This document shows positions 48,901 through 58,349 of a stretch of 64,000 bases of DNA, in pieces (within the stretch, counting starts at the first letter, position 1; every line of letters starts with the position of its first letter). The stretch is from an uncultured Tolumonas sp. Lineage in GTDB: Bacteria; Pseudomonadota; Gammaproteobacteria; Enterobacterales; Aeromonadaceae. The position numbers were made by a program, and so were the translations under genes. Location: NCBI RefSeq assembly GCF_963678185.1, contig NZ_OY782757.1, positions 1,747,001 through 1,811,000 on the forward strand. The letters are read 5' to 3'. The notes under the pieces are model-generated. The model was not told the origin of the DNA, made no database searches, and saw only the letters and a list, made by a program, of their open reading frames with translations.

Positions 48901-49707
48901 TCAAGCCAGAATAAATTTCTCAATCACATGCGCCACACCATCTTCTTCATTAGAGTGGGTCACATAATCGGCAATAGCTTTAATGTCATCAAACGCATTC
49001 CCCATTGCTACTGACAAACCCGCATATTCCAGCATGTGGATATCATTACCCGCATCCCCGACACAGATCACTTCTGCCGATGTAATGCCCAGATAATCCG
49101 CCAGCATAGCAACGCCATTACCTTTATTGCTATTCTTGTTCAGGATCTCTAAAAAGAATGGGGCACTGCGCACTACGGTAAAACGATCGTAATAATCGGT
49201 TGGAATTTGCTCAACGCCCGGCGATAAAATTTCCGGTTCATCCACCAGCATCACTTTCACAATCGGGTGGTCTTCTGCTAATTCATTAAAATCGATGAGT
49301 GTCAGCGGAATACCATTCATATCGCGTTCATGCGCGGTGTAATGACTTAATTTAGGTGAAATCAAACCGAGTTCAGTAGAAAACGCATGGGTATTAACAC
49401 CAATTTGCTGACTCACGGCATACACATCATGCAGATCTTTACCGCTGATCAACTGACTGCAAATATTTTTTCGGGTGCCGACATTTTTAATCAGCGCACC
49501 GTTATAACTCAGTGCGTAATCATCGTCCGTGGTCAACCCCAACTCAGTCAGATAGCGCTCCAGCCCTTCAATCGGACGGCCCGAAGCCAGCACCACTTTC
49601 ACCCCTTTTTCTCGGGCTTGGTGAATGGCACTCTTGGTGCGTTCAGAAATCGTACCATCGCCACGTAACAACGTGCCGTCCATATCAAGTGCAATCAGCT
49701 TATACAT
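48901..49707 (-). CDS. yidA: HAD-family sugar phosphatase YidA
   Basis: A 268-residue Cof/HAD-IIB phosphatase. Motif I is IALDMDGTLL, motif II VVLASGRP, motif III lysine in NKNSNKGNGVAMLADYLG, and motif IV ICVGDAGNDIHMLEYAG. It matches E. coli YidA, which hydrolyses sugar phosphates such as erythrose 4-phosphate and alpha-glucose 1-phosphate; actual substrate is inferred. ATG 49707 with GGTGA upstream is preferred over a GTG three codons earlier. It is convergent with the HD-GYP gene. Confidence 0.9.
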   Translation of the reverse strand: MYKLIALDMDGTLLRGDGTISERTKSAIHQAREKGVKVVLASGRPIEGLERYLTELGLTTDDDYALSYNGALIKNVGTRKNICSQLISGKDLHDVYAVSQQIGVNTHAFSTELGLISPKLSHYTAHERDMNGIPLTLIDFNELAEDHPIVKVMLVDEPEILSPGVEQIPTDYYDRFTVVRSAPFFLEILNKNSNKGNGVAMLADYLGITSAEVICVGDAGNDIHMLEYAGLSVAMGNAFDDIKAIADYVTHSNEEDGVAHVIEKFILA

Positions 49708-49996
49708 GGTTATCACCGGAGTAGTAAAGTTGCCTGCATTTTACCGGAAAAACCGGTTTCATTCAGTGGTTTTAGCGCTAACTTTCATTAAAAATGAATT
49801 AATGAAATTAATGCATAGCGCCCTATCCTCTCTCATTTCATGAATTAAACCATCTTTTATCGCTAATTTTTTATATCAAAAAAAACGCATTCGATAGCTA
49901 TGTGTTCAATAAAAAAGCAATTGTGTGATTTTTTAAACTACCCTGCAGACAAATAACGATATTTTATTTAGGATCTGTGCTTACCTTCCAATGTTC
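49708..49996. other. Intergenic region upstream of the glycine riboswitch
   Basis: AT-rich spacer of about 290 bases between yidA and the riboswitch. It must contain the yidA promoter (minus) and the riboswitch transcript promoter (plus), but I cannot assign either with confidence. A small ACCGG/CCGGT hairpin lies at 49743-49757. No open frame is supported. Confidence 0.4.
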
Positions 49997-50168
49997 GGAT
50001 GAAGGTAGCAGGAGAGGATGATTTTACATCCACCGAAGAAGTGAATCTTTCAGGTGCCGCAAGGTGAGGACTGCTACTGGACGATACTCTGGAGAGATCC
50101 GTTAAATCGGGCGCCGAAGGAGCAAAACCCATTTGGGTTGAAACTCTCAGGCAAAAGGACAGAGGGGA
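49997..50168 (+). promoter_or_regulatory. Tandem glycine riboswitch
   Basis: Two glycine aptamers in series. Aptamer I (about 50004-50077) is closed by GTAGCA/TGCTAC and holds GGAGAGG, CACCGAAG and the ATCTTTCAGG-type core. Aptamer II (about 50085-50168) holds GGAGAGAT, GCGCCGAAGGAGCAAA and AACTCTCAGGCAAAAGGAC with AGAGGG. It directly precedes a sodium:alanine/glycine symporter gene. Glycine riboswitches usually turn on catabolic genes and turn off transporters; here off is likely, see the downstream hairpin. Confidence 0.92.
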
Positions 50169-50213
50169 TGGAATGACATATCTGGTGATCGTCACCGGGT
50201 AGGTATTCCTGTC

Positions 50214-50251
50214 TCCTCCTTTCACGAATGAACAGCTTCGTTTCAGGAGGA
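50214..50251 (+). promoter_or_regulatory. Riboswitch expression platform: Shine-Dalgarno hairpin
   Basis: TCCTCCT (50214-50220) is complementary to AGGAGGA (50245-50251), which contains the symporter's Shine-Dalgarno. Additional pairs form in ACGAA/TTCGT near the loop. The hairpin hides the ribosome site, so control is probably translational. Confidence 0.6.
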
Positions 50252-50262
50252 TATTTAAAACT

Positions 50263-51636
50263 ATGCTTCATTCATTTCTTACCGCCGTTGATGATTTTAT
50301 CTGGGGTCCGCCTCTATTAGCTTTGCTGATGGGTACTGGGCTCTATCTCACTATCCGTTTAGGTCTGTTACAGGTCATTCGCCTGCCACTGGCACTAAAA
50401 TTGGTGTTCTTTCCACCCAAACATGATGACAAAGAAGGTGACGTATCCAGCTTTGCCGCTTTGTGTACCGCCCTCTCCGCTACTATCGGTACCGGTAATA
50501 TTGTGGGTGTTGCCACAGCCGTTAAACTGGGTGGCCCAGGTGCTATTTTCTGGATGTGGATAGCAGCCTTCTTAGGCATGGCAACAAAATACGCCGAAGG
50601 GCTGCTGGCTGTTCGTTATCGCCAGAAAGATGCTAACGGTCAGATGAGTGGCGGGCCAATGTACTACCTGGAAAAAGGCTTAGGCAGTAAATTTCTAGCC
50701 TGTTCCTTTGCCCTGTTTGGTATCGGTGTAGCCCTGTTTGGTATCGGTACCTTCCCACAGGTCAATGCTATTGCCGATGCCGCACAGTTGGCGTTTGAAA
50801 TACCAAAATGGACAACCGGCCTGATCCTCGCGGTATTGGTCGCGTTGATCACCGTGGGTGGTATTGAATCAATTTCCCGTGTATCAACCAAAGTCGTGCC
50901 ATTCATGGCTGCATTGTATGTACTAACCTGCCTTGGTGTTATGTATATAAATGCAGAACAACTGCCCGCTGTAGTGCATCAGATCTTGAATGCTGCTTTC
51001 ACGACCACAGCGGCAACCGGTGGTTTTGCCGGTGCCACCATGATGCTGGCCCTGCAGGCCGGGGTAGCACGGGGGGTGTTTTCTAATGAATCAGGTTTAG
51101 GTTCCGCGCCTATTGCTGCTGCCGCTGCAAAAACAGACTCTTGTGTAGAACAAGGCCTTGTCTGCATGACAGGTACCTTCTTCGATACCATTATTATCTG
51201 CACCATGACCGGTATCACGCTGGTTCTGACCGGCGCATGGCAATCTGATACAGCTGGCACCGCGATGACCAATCTGGCTTTCACGCAAGGTATTGGGAGT
51301 CAGCTCGGTTTTTACTTGGTCAACATTGGTCTGCTGTTCTTTGCCTTTACCACTATCATTGGCTGGAACTACTACGGTGAGCGTTGTACCGAATACCTGC
51401 TGGGTGTTAAAGCCATCAAAGGCTATCGCTGGATCTTCGTCTTGTTGGTTGCAGCGGGTGCATTCCTGCATTTGGATCTGATTTGGATCATTGCCGATAT
51501 CGTTAACGGTCTGATGGCAATTCCAAATTTGATTGGTTTGATTGGATTACGTCATGTCATTGCAACAGAAACTTTTGCTTACTTTGGTGCAAAAGACCCA
51601 GCGCCAGACGATGGGGAAACAGAAGCCAGTTTATAA
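50263..51636 (+). CDS. Sodium:alanine/glycine symporter (AGCS family)
   Basis: Inner membrane amino acid carrier of 457 residues with about ten membrane segments, like E. coli YaaJ/DagA. Signature: GTGNIVGVATAVKLGGPG, MWIAAFLGMATKYAEG, MSGGPMYYLEKGLG, and RGVFSNESGLGSAPIA. The tandem glycine riboswitch immediately upstream points to glycine as a main substrate, with alanine also possible. The ATG has CAGGAGG twelve bases upstream, covered by the riboswitch hairpin. Confidence 0.93.
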   Translation: MLHSFLTAVDDFIWGPPLLALLMGTGLYLTIRLGLLQVIRLPLALKLVFFPPKHDDKEGDVSSFAALCTALSATIGTGNIVGVATAVKLGGPGAIFWMWIAAFLGMATKYAEGLLAVRYRQKDANGQMSGGPMYYLEKGLGSKFLACSFALFGIGVALFGIGTFPQVNAIADAAQLAFEIPKWTTGLILAVLVALITVGGIESISRVSTKVVPFMAALYVLTCLGVMYINAEQLPAVVHQILNAAFTTTAATGGFAGATMMLALQAGVARGVFSNESGLGSAPIAAAAAKTDSCVEQGLVCMTGTFFDTIIICTMTGITLVLTGAWQSDTAGTAMTNLAFTQGIGSQLGFYLVNIGLLFFAFTTIIGWNYYGERCTEYLLGVKAIKGYRWIFVLLVAAGAFLHLDLIWIIADIVNGLMAIPNLIGLIGLRHVIATETFAYFGAKDPAPDDGETEASL

Positions 51637-51647
51637 TCTGGCGGCAT

Positions 51648-51683
51648 AAAAAAAAAGCCGGCTGTAATTAGCCGGCTTTTTTT
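51648..51683. terminator. Bidirectional terminator between symporter and hupA
   Basis: AGCCGGCT / AGCCGGCT stem (each arm self-complementary to the other) with a GTAATT loop, flanked by A and T runs on both sides; the genes are convergent. Confidence 0.88.
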
Positions 51684-51699
51684 ATAAGCGGAAAATAAA

Positions 51700-51975
51700 T
51701 TAACCGTTTACTGCGTCTTTTAATGCCTTACCAGCAACAAAAGTTGGTACGTTGGAAGCAGCAATAGTAATTTCCTGACCAGTCTGAGGGTTACGACCAG
51801 TACGGCTAGCACGATGATTTACTTTAAATGTACCGAAGCCAACCAGCTGTACCGGATCACCTTCTTTCAGGCTTTGAGTGATAGTTTCCAGAATCTGTTC
51901 CAGTGCTGCTTTAGCCTGGGCTTTGCTCATGTCAGCCTTGGCTGCAATCGCATCAACAAGCTCAGTTTTGTTCAT
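51700..51975 (-). CDS. hupA: DNA-binding protein HU-alpha
   Basis: Nucleoid-associated protein that bends DNA, about 90 residues. Sequence [42 protein letters not shown] (HupA-type; HupB has a different strand here) and the arm [15 protein letters not shown] 51975 with AAGGA upstream is the right start; the two preceding codons (TTG CGT) are leader. yjaG-like gene lies upstream on the same strand, the same neighbours as in E. coli. Confidence 0.95.
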   Translation of the reverse strand: MNKTELVDAIAAKADMSKAQAKAALEQILETITQSLKEGDPVQLVGFGTFKVNHRASRTGRNPQTGQEITIAASNVPTFVAGKALKDAVNG

Positions 51976-52158
51976 ACGCAATCCTTATTATTTAAGCCGA
52001 TCAAAAAAGCTGCCTCAATCTAGTCAAAATTCGACGGACTGGCAAAAACTTTCTGTCGTGTTTTCAGGAAAAACAGCAGATTTTCACCGAGAACTTCTTT
52101 GAAGTCACAAAACATACTGCCAGCCGCTTAAGCTTTATACTAAGCCCCGCAACAACAA

Positions 52159-52737
52159 CTACTCCAGACTAATGCCCAGATTTGATACACCATTTTGTGT
52201 AGCGAGTTCTTTTATCTTCAAAATCACATTCGCATCACGGGGTTGAGAAACTGCAGTCAGTAACTCCACCTGAAAAGCCATTTCTTCTTCTATAAGCGAT
52301 TCCGCATACAGCTCTTCATCGGTAAGTTCTTTTCCTTGCTGCATTTCAATAAAGCCAATCACGGAACCCAGTGATGTTTGACACACATCATAAGCTTCAT
52401 CGCCCAACCGAAATACAACCGAGTTATAAGCCGTTGCCAATGCCACACAAGCATCCAGTGCCGGCCAGGCGCCATAACATTCTTCTTTTTGTGGTTCCGG
52501 CATGCTGCTTTCTATCTTTTCCAGAATCGCCGACAAATCGACATGCATGCCGCGCTCAGTCAGATACTGCCACATGGTATCCAGCGCCTGTCGGAAGAGT
52601 GCCACATCACCACGACCGGTGCTTTCAACATACAGGCAATAATTGGGATACATTCTCTCGCTTAATGCCAACGCATAAACGGTCTGCTGCCACGGCATCA
52701 GCTTTTGCAATTTCTTATAAAATTTGTCACCAAACAC
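52159..52737 (-). CDS. yjaG: DUF416/YjaG family protein
   Basis: A protein of about 192 residues and unknown function matching YjaG: LMPWQQTVYALALSERMYPNY, then YGAWPALDACVALATAYNSV, SLGSVIGFIEMQQGKELTDEEL, and a C-terminal acidic end. I place the start at GTG 52737 because AAGGAG lies six bases upstream; the ATG at 52761 has no ribosome site. The neighbour hupA is downstream on the same strand as in E. coli. Confidence 0.85.
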   Translation of the reverse strand: MFGDKFYKKLQKLMPWQQTVYALALSERMYPNYCLYVESTGRGDVALFRQALDTMWQYLTERGMHVDLSAILEKIESSMPEPQKEECYGAWPALDACVALATAYNSVVFRLGDEAYDVCQTSLGSVIGFIEMQQGKELTDEELYAESLIEEEMAFQVELLTAVSQPRDANVILKIKELATQNGVSNLGISLE

Positions 52738-53010
52738 AGCATTCTCCTTCGCGTAAGCCATGAATTGTAAGCTAGTCTGCAGCTAATGAAAAATAAACTA
52801 ACAAACAGATGCATGAGCTGACCCAAATTGACATTGAACAAAAAACCACCAGATGCGCACGGTATTGGCATTTTATCGCCCATTTTATTGTCATCACACC
52901 GCCGTCCGTGATACAAATCTAACTTTGTGCCATCTAGGGTCGATGAAATTTTAACCCTGCATTCAGTGATGGTATAACATTCCGATTATCAACAGAGCGA
53001 AGACAGAACA

Positions 53011-54609
53011 ATGAAACGGATCCTGACACCGTTTACAGGTTTGGCGAATCGTGAGTTACCCATTCCCCGACAGCACTTATACGCCATTATTATGTTGGCG
53101 TGTTTCTCTGTAGCCAGTATTACTCTGTTACCGCCACCAGGCGAGTTGCTTTCAGATAAACCAATGCCGGTGTCTACCGAAGACTTATCTGCGGATGCTG
53201 AATTAAGTAAGCAGGCCGTTGATACCGAATTTGTTAACGTACCGAATCAAGCCTTATTGGATGATGGTGATGGTACCAGCGATGGTATCACTGACGATAC
53301 CACCGCCCCGACCGGTGAACTTCAGTTGATGGATTACACCGTAAAAGATGACGATAACCTTTCTTACATCTTTAATACCCTCAACTTATCGCCTATTTCT
53401 CTGCAAAAACTAGTTGCGGTAGACATCCAAAATTCATTGGTACGTCTGAAACCAGGACAAAAAATTTCGTTTTATCTGGATGACGAAAACGTTATCCAAA
53501 AATTATCGATCCCTTTAGAGCAGGATAAACGCGTCATTTTTGAACGTTCTGGCGATGACTATAAGTCACGTATTGAACAAGGTGATGCTGCAACTGCTGA
53601 CGACAACAAACAGGAAAGTGTCAGTGCAGTCGATGCAGACACTAACGACGAAGCCAGTAAAACTAACACAGCAGCTATTACTGACGAAAAATCAAAAGTA
53701 AGTAAAAAAGAAGCCGCTAGAATTGCTGCGGAAGAAAAAGCAGATAAAAAAGCAGCAGAAAAAGCCAAAGCAGAAGCTGCTGAGAAAAAAGAAGCCGCTC
53801 GTCCAGCTATTCGCCCAACACGCGTATTACGCGGCACCATTTCCGGAACATTCGGTAACAGCGCTCGTAGCGCCGGCTTGAGCGCAGGTCATATCCATCA
53901 GGTAACTCGTTTATTCCAAGGACGTATCGACTTTCGCCGTGATCTGAAAAAAGGCGATACCTTCAAGGTATTATTCGATCGTAATGCTGTCGGCGGAAAA
54001 GCAGTTAGCGATGCACGTGTGTTAGCCGTTATTATCGGTTCGAAAGGAAAAACTTATTCGGCATTCCGTAGTAGCGACGATAATCAGTTTTATGATGATG
54101 AAGGCAGCAGCCTGAGCATGACCCAAAGTGGTAAGTTCATGCGTTTCCCAATCCCATCGTCAACTAAGGTGAGTTCTGGATTTAATCCACACCGCCTTAA
54201 CCCAGTCACAGGCCGCGTGATGGCTCACAACGGTACAGACTTCTCCGTGCATGTAGGAACGCCTGTTCAGGCGCCAGCAGATGCCGTAGTAATCAAAGCA
54301 ACGCGTCATCCTGATATGGGTATTTATCTGGTCTTACGCCACAGTGGCCGTTACAGCACTGTGTATATGCATTTAAGCAAATCCATGGTGAAACCCGGCC
54401 AGAAAGTCAAAATGGGCCAAGTGATCGCCTTATCTGGCAACACAGGTCGTTCTACCGGTCCACATCTGCATTATGAATTCCATGTCAACAATCGCCCGGT
54501 CGATCCGATGCGTGTCGATTTGCCAATGAATGAACCAATGCAGAACAAAGCCCGTAAAACTTTGGTGGCTAAAATTCAGGAATATAAACGTCAGCTGAAT
54601 GCCGGTTAA
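53011..54609 (+). CDS. mepM: Peptidoglycan DD-metalloendopeptidase, M23 family (MepM-like)
   Basis: Murein hydrolase that cuts D,D-crosslinks to allow wall expansion. The 532-residue protein has an N-terminal membrane anchor (about 23-41, HLYAIIMLACFSVASITL), an OapA/LysM-like domain (YTVKDDDNLSYIFNTLNLSPISLQ), a linker, and a C-terminal M23 domain with zinc/catalytic motifs GTDFSVHVG and HLHYEFHVNNRPVDP. The first zinc ligand is the His in AHNGTD. Residues about 190-265 form an E/K/A-rich low-complexity insert, not seen in E. coli MepM and likely coiled coil. The protein is longer than MepM (about 440). Confidence 0.87.
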   Translation: MKRILTPFTGLANRELPIPRQHLYAIIMLACFSVASITLLPPPGELLSDKPMPVSTEDLSADAELSKQAVDTEFVNVPNQALLDDGDGTSDGITDDTTAPTGELQLMDYTVKDDDNLSYIFNTLNLSPISLQKLVAVDIQNSLVRLKPGQKISFYLDDENVIQKLSIPLEQDKRVIFERSGDDYKSRIEQGDAATADDNKQESVSAVDADTNDEASKTNTAAITDEKSKVSKKEAARIAAEEKADKKAAEKAKAEAAEKKEAARPAIRPTRVLRGTISGTFGNSARSAGLSAGHIHQVTRLFQGRIDFRRDLKKGDTFKVLFDRNAVGGKAVSDARVLAVIIGSKGKTYSAFRSSDDNQFYDDEGSSLSMTQSGKFMRFPIPSSTKVSSGFNPHRLNPVTGRVMAHNGTDFSVHVGTPVQAPADAVVIKATRHPDMGIYLVLRHSGRYSTVYMHLSKSMVKPGQKVKMGQVIALSGNTGRSTGPHLHYEFHVNNRPVDPMRVDLPMNEPMQNKARKTLVAKIQEYKRQLNAG

Positions 54610-54640
54610 CTGCTTACCCAATAGATAAACTTGATAGATA

Positions 54641-54673
54641 AAAAAAGACCGGCTTTTTAGCCGGTCTTTTTTT
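54641..54673. terminator. Bidirectional terminator between mepM and hemE
   Basis: GACCGGCT / AGCCGGTC stem with a four-base T loop between A and T runs; convergent genes on both sides. Confidence 0.87.
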
Positions 54674-55739
54674 ATGCCTGATGATAGGTTTCCGAAAATT
54701 GATGCACCGCATCAACAAAGGTACTGACCCGCTCAGGATCAATATCCGGTGTAATGCCGTGCCCGAGATTAAAGACATGCCCAGAACCATGCCCATACCG
54801 GCCTAATATATCCTGCACCTTCGCTTTAACTAATGCATCATCACCGTATAAAACCGCCGGATCCATATTGCCTTGCAGGGCGACTTTATCTCCGACTCGT
54901 TGTCGGGCAATTGCAATATCGGTCGTCCAATCCAAACCAATCGCATCACAGCCTGATGCCGCAATAGCTTCCAACCATTGGCCGCCACCTTTCGTGAATA
55001 AGGTCACCGGGATAGTCCGACCTTCGTATTGGCGATGAAGCCCCTGTACTATTTGCGTCATATATTGCAGTGAAAAATCACGGTAATCCTGATGAGATAA
55101 TACGCCGCCCCAGGTATCAAAAATCATCAATGCATCCGCACCAGCCGCGATCTGTGCATTAAGATATTGCGTTACACTGGTGGCTAATTTACTGAGTAAA
55201 CCATGCAGTAAATGCGGCTCCCGATACATCATCTGTTTGATACGCGAGAATTGTTTGCTGCTGCCACCTTCCACCATATAGGTAGCAAGTGTCCATGGGC
55301 TGCCAGAAAAACCAATCAACGGAACTTGTTGTGCCAGCGCCTTTTTGATGGTGCGGACTGCATCCATGACATAACGCAACTCACCTTCCGGATCCGGCAG
55401 TGGCAATGCATCCACATCGCGTTGATGCTGAATAGTCTTCGCAAACTTAGGCCCTTCACCAGCACCAAAGGTCAACTCTAACCCCATGGCATCTGGAATA
55501 GTCAAAATATCGGAAAACAGAATAGCGGCATCAAGTGCATAACGACGTAATGGTTGCAGCGTTACTTCACAAGCCAGCTCCGGGGTTTGACACAACGTCA
55601 TAAAATCCCCGGCCTCAGCACGCAATGCACGATATTCCGGCAGATAACGACCAGCCTGACGCATTAACCAAACGGGGGTGCGATCAACGGGCTGACGCAA
55701 TAGCGCTCTCAGGTAACGATCATTTTCTATCTTAATCAT
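54672..55739 (-). CDS. hemE: Uroporphyrinogen decarboxylase
   Basis: Decarboxylates uroporphyrinogen III to coproporphyrinogen III in haem synthesis; cytoplasmic. The 355-residue protein has [16 protein letters not shown] (substrate-binding arginines), [36 protein letters not shown] and [13 protein letters not shown]. It is divergent from rsd, the same group as in E. coli. Confidence 0.96.
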   Translation of the reverse strand: MIKIENDRYLRALLRQPVDRTPVWLMRQAGRYLPEYRALRAEAGDFMTLCQTPELACEVTLQPLRRYALDAAILFSDILTIPDAMGLELTFGAGEGPKFAKTIQHQRDVDALPLPDPEGELRYVMDAVRTIKKALAQQVPLIGFSGSPWTLATYMVEGGSSKQFSRIKQMMYREPHLLHGLLSKLATSVTQYLNAQIAAGADALMIFDTWGGVLSHQDYRDFSLQYMTQIVQGLHRQYEGRTIPVTLFTKGGGQWLEAIAASGCDAIGLDWTTDIAIARQRVGDKVALQGNMDPAVLYGDDALVKAKVQDILGRYGHGSGHVFNLGHGITPDIDPERVSTFVDAVHQFSETYHQA

Positions 55740-55854
55740 TTATCTGTTCTGGTTAGTCAATATCGGACAATTCTAACATTCTGATGATTAACATGCTGCT
55801 AACAATCAATAAACTGTTTAAAGCATAGACAGGACTAACAGGAAAAGAGACATG

Positions 55855-55870
55855 GTTAACAGTTGTTAAC
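55855..55870. promoter_or_regulatory. Dyad in the hemE / rsd divergent region
   Basis: GTTAAC-AGTT-GTTAAC, a short inverted repeat 86 bases before the rsd start and 116 before hemE. It may be an operator; the binder is unknown. Confidence 0.3.
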
Positions 55871-55955
55871 TTCAATGGTGGGTCATTTGTAACAAAGGCC
55901 GCACAATGAGTTTAGAAAAGAATAAATACTTTAGATGGTAAACCAAGGAGGCAAC

Positions 55956-56447
55956 ATGCTGGTTACTCTTGATAAAATACGCCAACAAGTCGCCGGAAAA
56001 CACCCTGCTATCGATTCATGGCTGGATGTGCGCCGTAACTTGTTAGTTGAATACATGCAGTTAGCTGGGCTTATGCCACCTTACCGCAAGGTACAGCCTA
56101 CTAATCAGGCGCTCTCTGATTTCTGTGATCATTTGGTTGATTATGTATCCGCGGGGCATTTTGAGATTTATGAAATTCTGATCCAAGCGTATGAGCAGAC
56201 AGAAGGCAAACATTTATCACTGACTAATCGCTTAATTGATCGCATTCAAGATACAACAGAATCTATTCTGGATTTCAATGAACGCTATGGCGATATCAAA
56301 GATGATGAAATGCCAGAGCTGGAGACAGATCTCAGCCAATTAGGTTTAACATTGGAAGAACGTTTTAAACTGGAAGATCGGCTAGTGTTAGTCTTGAATG
56401 TATTAGATGATGCAGAGTCATCTGAGAAATCAGTAACAACCGCCTGA
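55956..56447 (+). CDS. rsd: Regulator of sigma D (Rsd/AlgQ family)
   Basis: Small anti-sigma factor that binds RNA polymerase sigma-70 in stationary phase (called AlgQ in pseudomonads). The 163-residue protein is helical: LDVRRNLLVEYMQLAGLMPP, LSDFCDHLVDYVSAGHFEIYEILI, then TNRLIDRIQDTTESILDFNERYGD. ATG 55956 follows AGGAGG by four bases. It is divergent from hemE. Confidence 0.9.
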   Translation: MLVTLDKIRQQVAGKHPAIDSWLDVRRNLLVEYMQLAGLMPPYRKVQPTNQALSDFCDHLVDYVSAGHFEIYEILIQAYEQTEGKHLSLTNRLIDRIQDTTESILDFNERYGDIKDDEMPELETDLSQLGLTLEERFKLEDRLVLVLNVLDDAESSEKSVTTA

Positions 56448-56511
56448 TTTCACTTAAGCATCATGTTACATTCCATCTAAGCTATTTGGCAGTAATGGGG
56501 ATCGACAGAGT

Positions 56512-56910
56512 ATGATTGAACGGCGTCGCTTTTTTCGGGTGGTCTATTCAACACCAGCCCGACTCCAGCAAGGAGAGCACATTTGGTCGACAACCTTATT
56601 GGATCTGTCGTTACAGGGTGCTTTACTGGATCGCCCTAAACAGTGGACTGACCAAAATACCGGTTTATTCACCCTGTCTTTCTCGTTGGCTGATTCAGAG
56701 ATCCAAATCAATATGGAAGTGGAACCAACGCATTTAGACAGCAAAAAACTCGGTGTCTATTGCCATCATATTGATATCGATAGTGCCTCCCATCTGCGCC
56801 GGCTCATTGAATTGAATGCCGGCGACACGGAATTATTATTGCGAGAGTTTGCTCATTTGCTGGAAGATCATCAGGAGCATGAGCACAATCACCCTTCCGA
56901 TTCAGAGTAA
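56512..56910 (+). CDS. Small PilZ-domain protein
   Basis: A 132-residue probable cyclic di-GMP receptor. The PilZ signatures are both present: ERRRFFRV at residues 3-10 and DLSLQGALLD near 31-40 (DxSxxG). The C-terminal part is helical and acidic (HLLEDHQEHEHNHPSDSE). It begins 64 bases after rsd; its end overlaps the radA end by nine bases in convergent orientation. No effector domain is attached, so it may act as an adaptor. Confidence 0.87.
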   Translation: MIERRRFFRVVYSTPARLQQGEHIWSTTLLDLSLQGALLDRPKQWTDQNTGLFTLSFSLADSEIQINMEVEPTHLDSKKLGVYCHHIDIDSASHLRRLIELNAGDTELLLREFAHLLEDHQEHEHNHPSDSE

Positions 56911-58266
56911 TTCAATCGCTTCTTGCAAACAGGTCACTGGCATTATTTTCATGCCGGTGATGTCATGTTTTGGCATATTGGCTTTCGGAATGATTGCCTG
57001 ACGGAAACCATGTTTTGCCGCTTCCTGTAAACGCTCCTGACCGGAAGGAACAGGGCGGATCTCGCCAGATAAACCGACCTCGCCAAAAATAATCAGATCT
57101 TTAGGTAATGGGTTATCGCGGAAGCTCGACACCATGGCCGCAATCAATGCCAGATCGGCGCTGGTCTCTTCTACTTTTACGCCACCCACGACGTTGATGA
57201 ATACATCTTGATCGGACATCTGAATACCACCATGTCGATGCATGACCGCCAGCAGCATTGCTAGTCGATTGTGTTCAGCACCGACAGCCAGACGACGAGG
57301 ATTTGCTAATTGTGAATAATCAACCAACGCCTGTAACTCCACCAGCAAAGGTCGAGTGCCTTCCCAAATGACCATGACTACGGAACCAGGGCTTTCCGCT
57401 TCGCCCCTGTTCAGGAAAATAGCCGACGGGTTACTCACCTCTTTCATACCCTGCGAGGTCATCGCAAACACACCCAATTCGTTTATCGCACCAAAGCGGT
57501 TTTTCTGACAACGCAAGGTTCGGTAGCGTGAATCAGCATCACCTTCCAGCAGCACCGAGCAATCGACACAATGCTCTAATACTTTTGGCCCCGCCAAGGC
57601 ACCGTCTTTCGTAACATGCCCGACCATAAAAATGGCCACTTGATGCTGTTTGGCAAAACGCGTCAGATGTGCGGCACTTTCCCGTACCTGAGACACCGAA
57701 CCCGGCGATGAGCTAACATCAGCCACATGCATGACTTGAATCGAGTCGATGACCATCACCGCTGGTTTTTCCTGCAAAGCCAGATGACAGATTTGTTCCA
57801 CACTGGTCTCTGACAACATCCGCAATTTATCATTGGGCAAACCCAAACGATGAGCCCGCATAGCAACCTGTTGCAATGATTCTTCGCCGGTCACATACAG
57901 CACGGGCATGCGCTCGGCTAACGAACACATGGTCTGCAGCAGTAAGGTACTTTTCCCCGCCCCGGGATGCCCGCCGATCAACATGGCTGAACCAGGCACA
58001 ATTCCACCGCCCAGCACACGGTCGAGCTCTTTGTAACCAGAGCTGATACGCGGCAATTCGGCTAATGAAACTTCTGCCAGTGTCTGCACTTTGCTCGTCA
58101 GCTCACCGGCATAACCGGTGCGTTGCATTTTATTGGCAGTCGCTGACGGCCCCAGGCGGATTTCTGTGATGGTATTCCATGCCTTACATTCACTGCATTG
58201 ACCTTGCCAACGGGCCGATTCTGCACCACATTCATTGCAGACGTAGGCTACTTTACTTTTTGCCAT
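56902..58266 (-). CDS. radA: DNA repair protein RadA
   Basis: RecA-related ATPase that helps branch migration and processing of recombination intermediates. The 454-residue protein has the N-terminal zinc finger (CNECGAESARWQGQCSECKAW), Walker A GGHPGAGKSTLLLQ, the KNRFGAINELGVF motif, and a C-terminal Lon-protease-like domain (INVVGGVKVEETSADLALIAAMVSS). ATG 58266 with AGGA upstream; a GTG one codon earlier is possible. Its end overlaps the small PilZ gene by nine bases. Confidence 0.95.
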   Translation of the reverse strand: MAKSKVAYVCNECGAESARWQGQCSECKAWNTITEIRLGPSATANKMQRTGYAGELTSKVQTLAEVSLAELPRISSGYKELDRVLGGGIVPGSAMLIGGHPGAGKSTLLLQTMCSLAERMPVLYVTGEESLQQVAMRAHRLGLPNDKLRMLSETSVEQICHLALQEKPAVMVIDSIQVMHVADVSSSPGSVSQVRESAAHLTRFAKQHQVAIFMVGHVTKDGALAGPKVLEHCVDCSVLLEGDADSRYRTLRCQKNRFGAINELGVFAMTSQGMKEVSNPSAIFLNRGEAESPGSVVMVIWEGTRPLLVELQALVDYSQLANPRRLAVGAEHNRLAMLLAVMHRHGGIQMSDQDVFINVVGGVKVEETSADLALIAAMVSSFRDNPLPKDLIIFGEVGLSGEIRPVPSGQERLQEAAKHGFRQAIIPKANMPKHDITGMKIMPVTCLQEAIELL

Positions 58267-58349
58267 CACAGATCCTTTTCAAGAAATTGGCTATTATGTC
58301 GATATGGGATATTGATGATAACAATAATCAGCTCAGGAGTGGGCAGTTC

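Noticed and set aside
58179-58349. Earlier starts of the large PilZ gene
   Set aside because: Frames open upstream overlap the radA 5' end and lack a ribosome site; AGGAG supports 58350, though 58296 remains possible.
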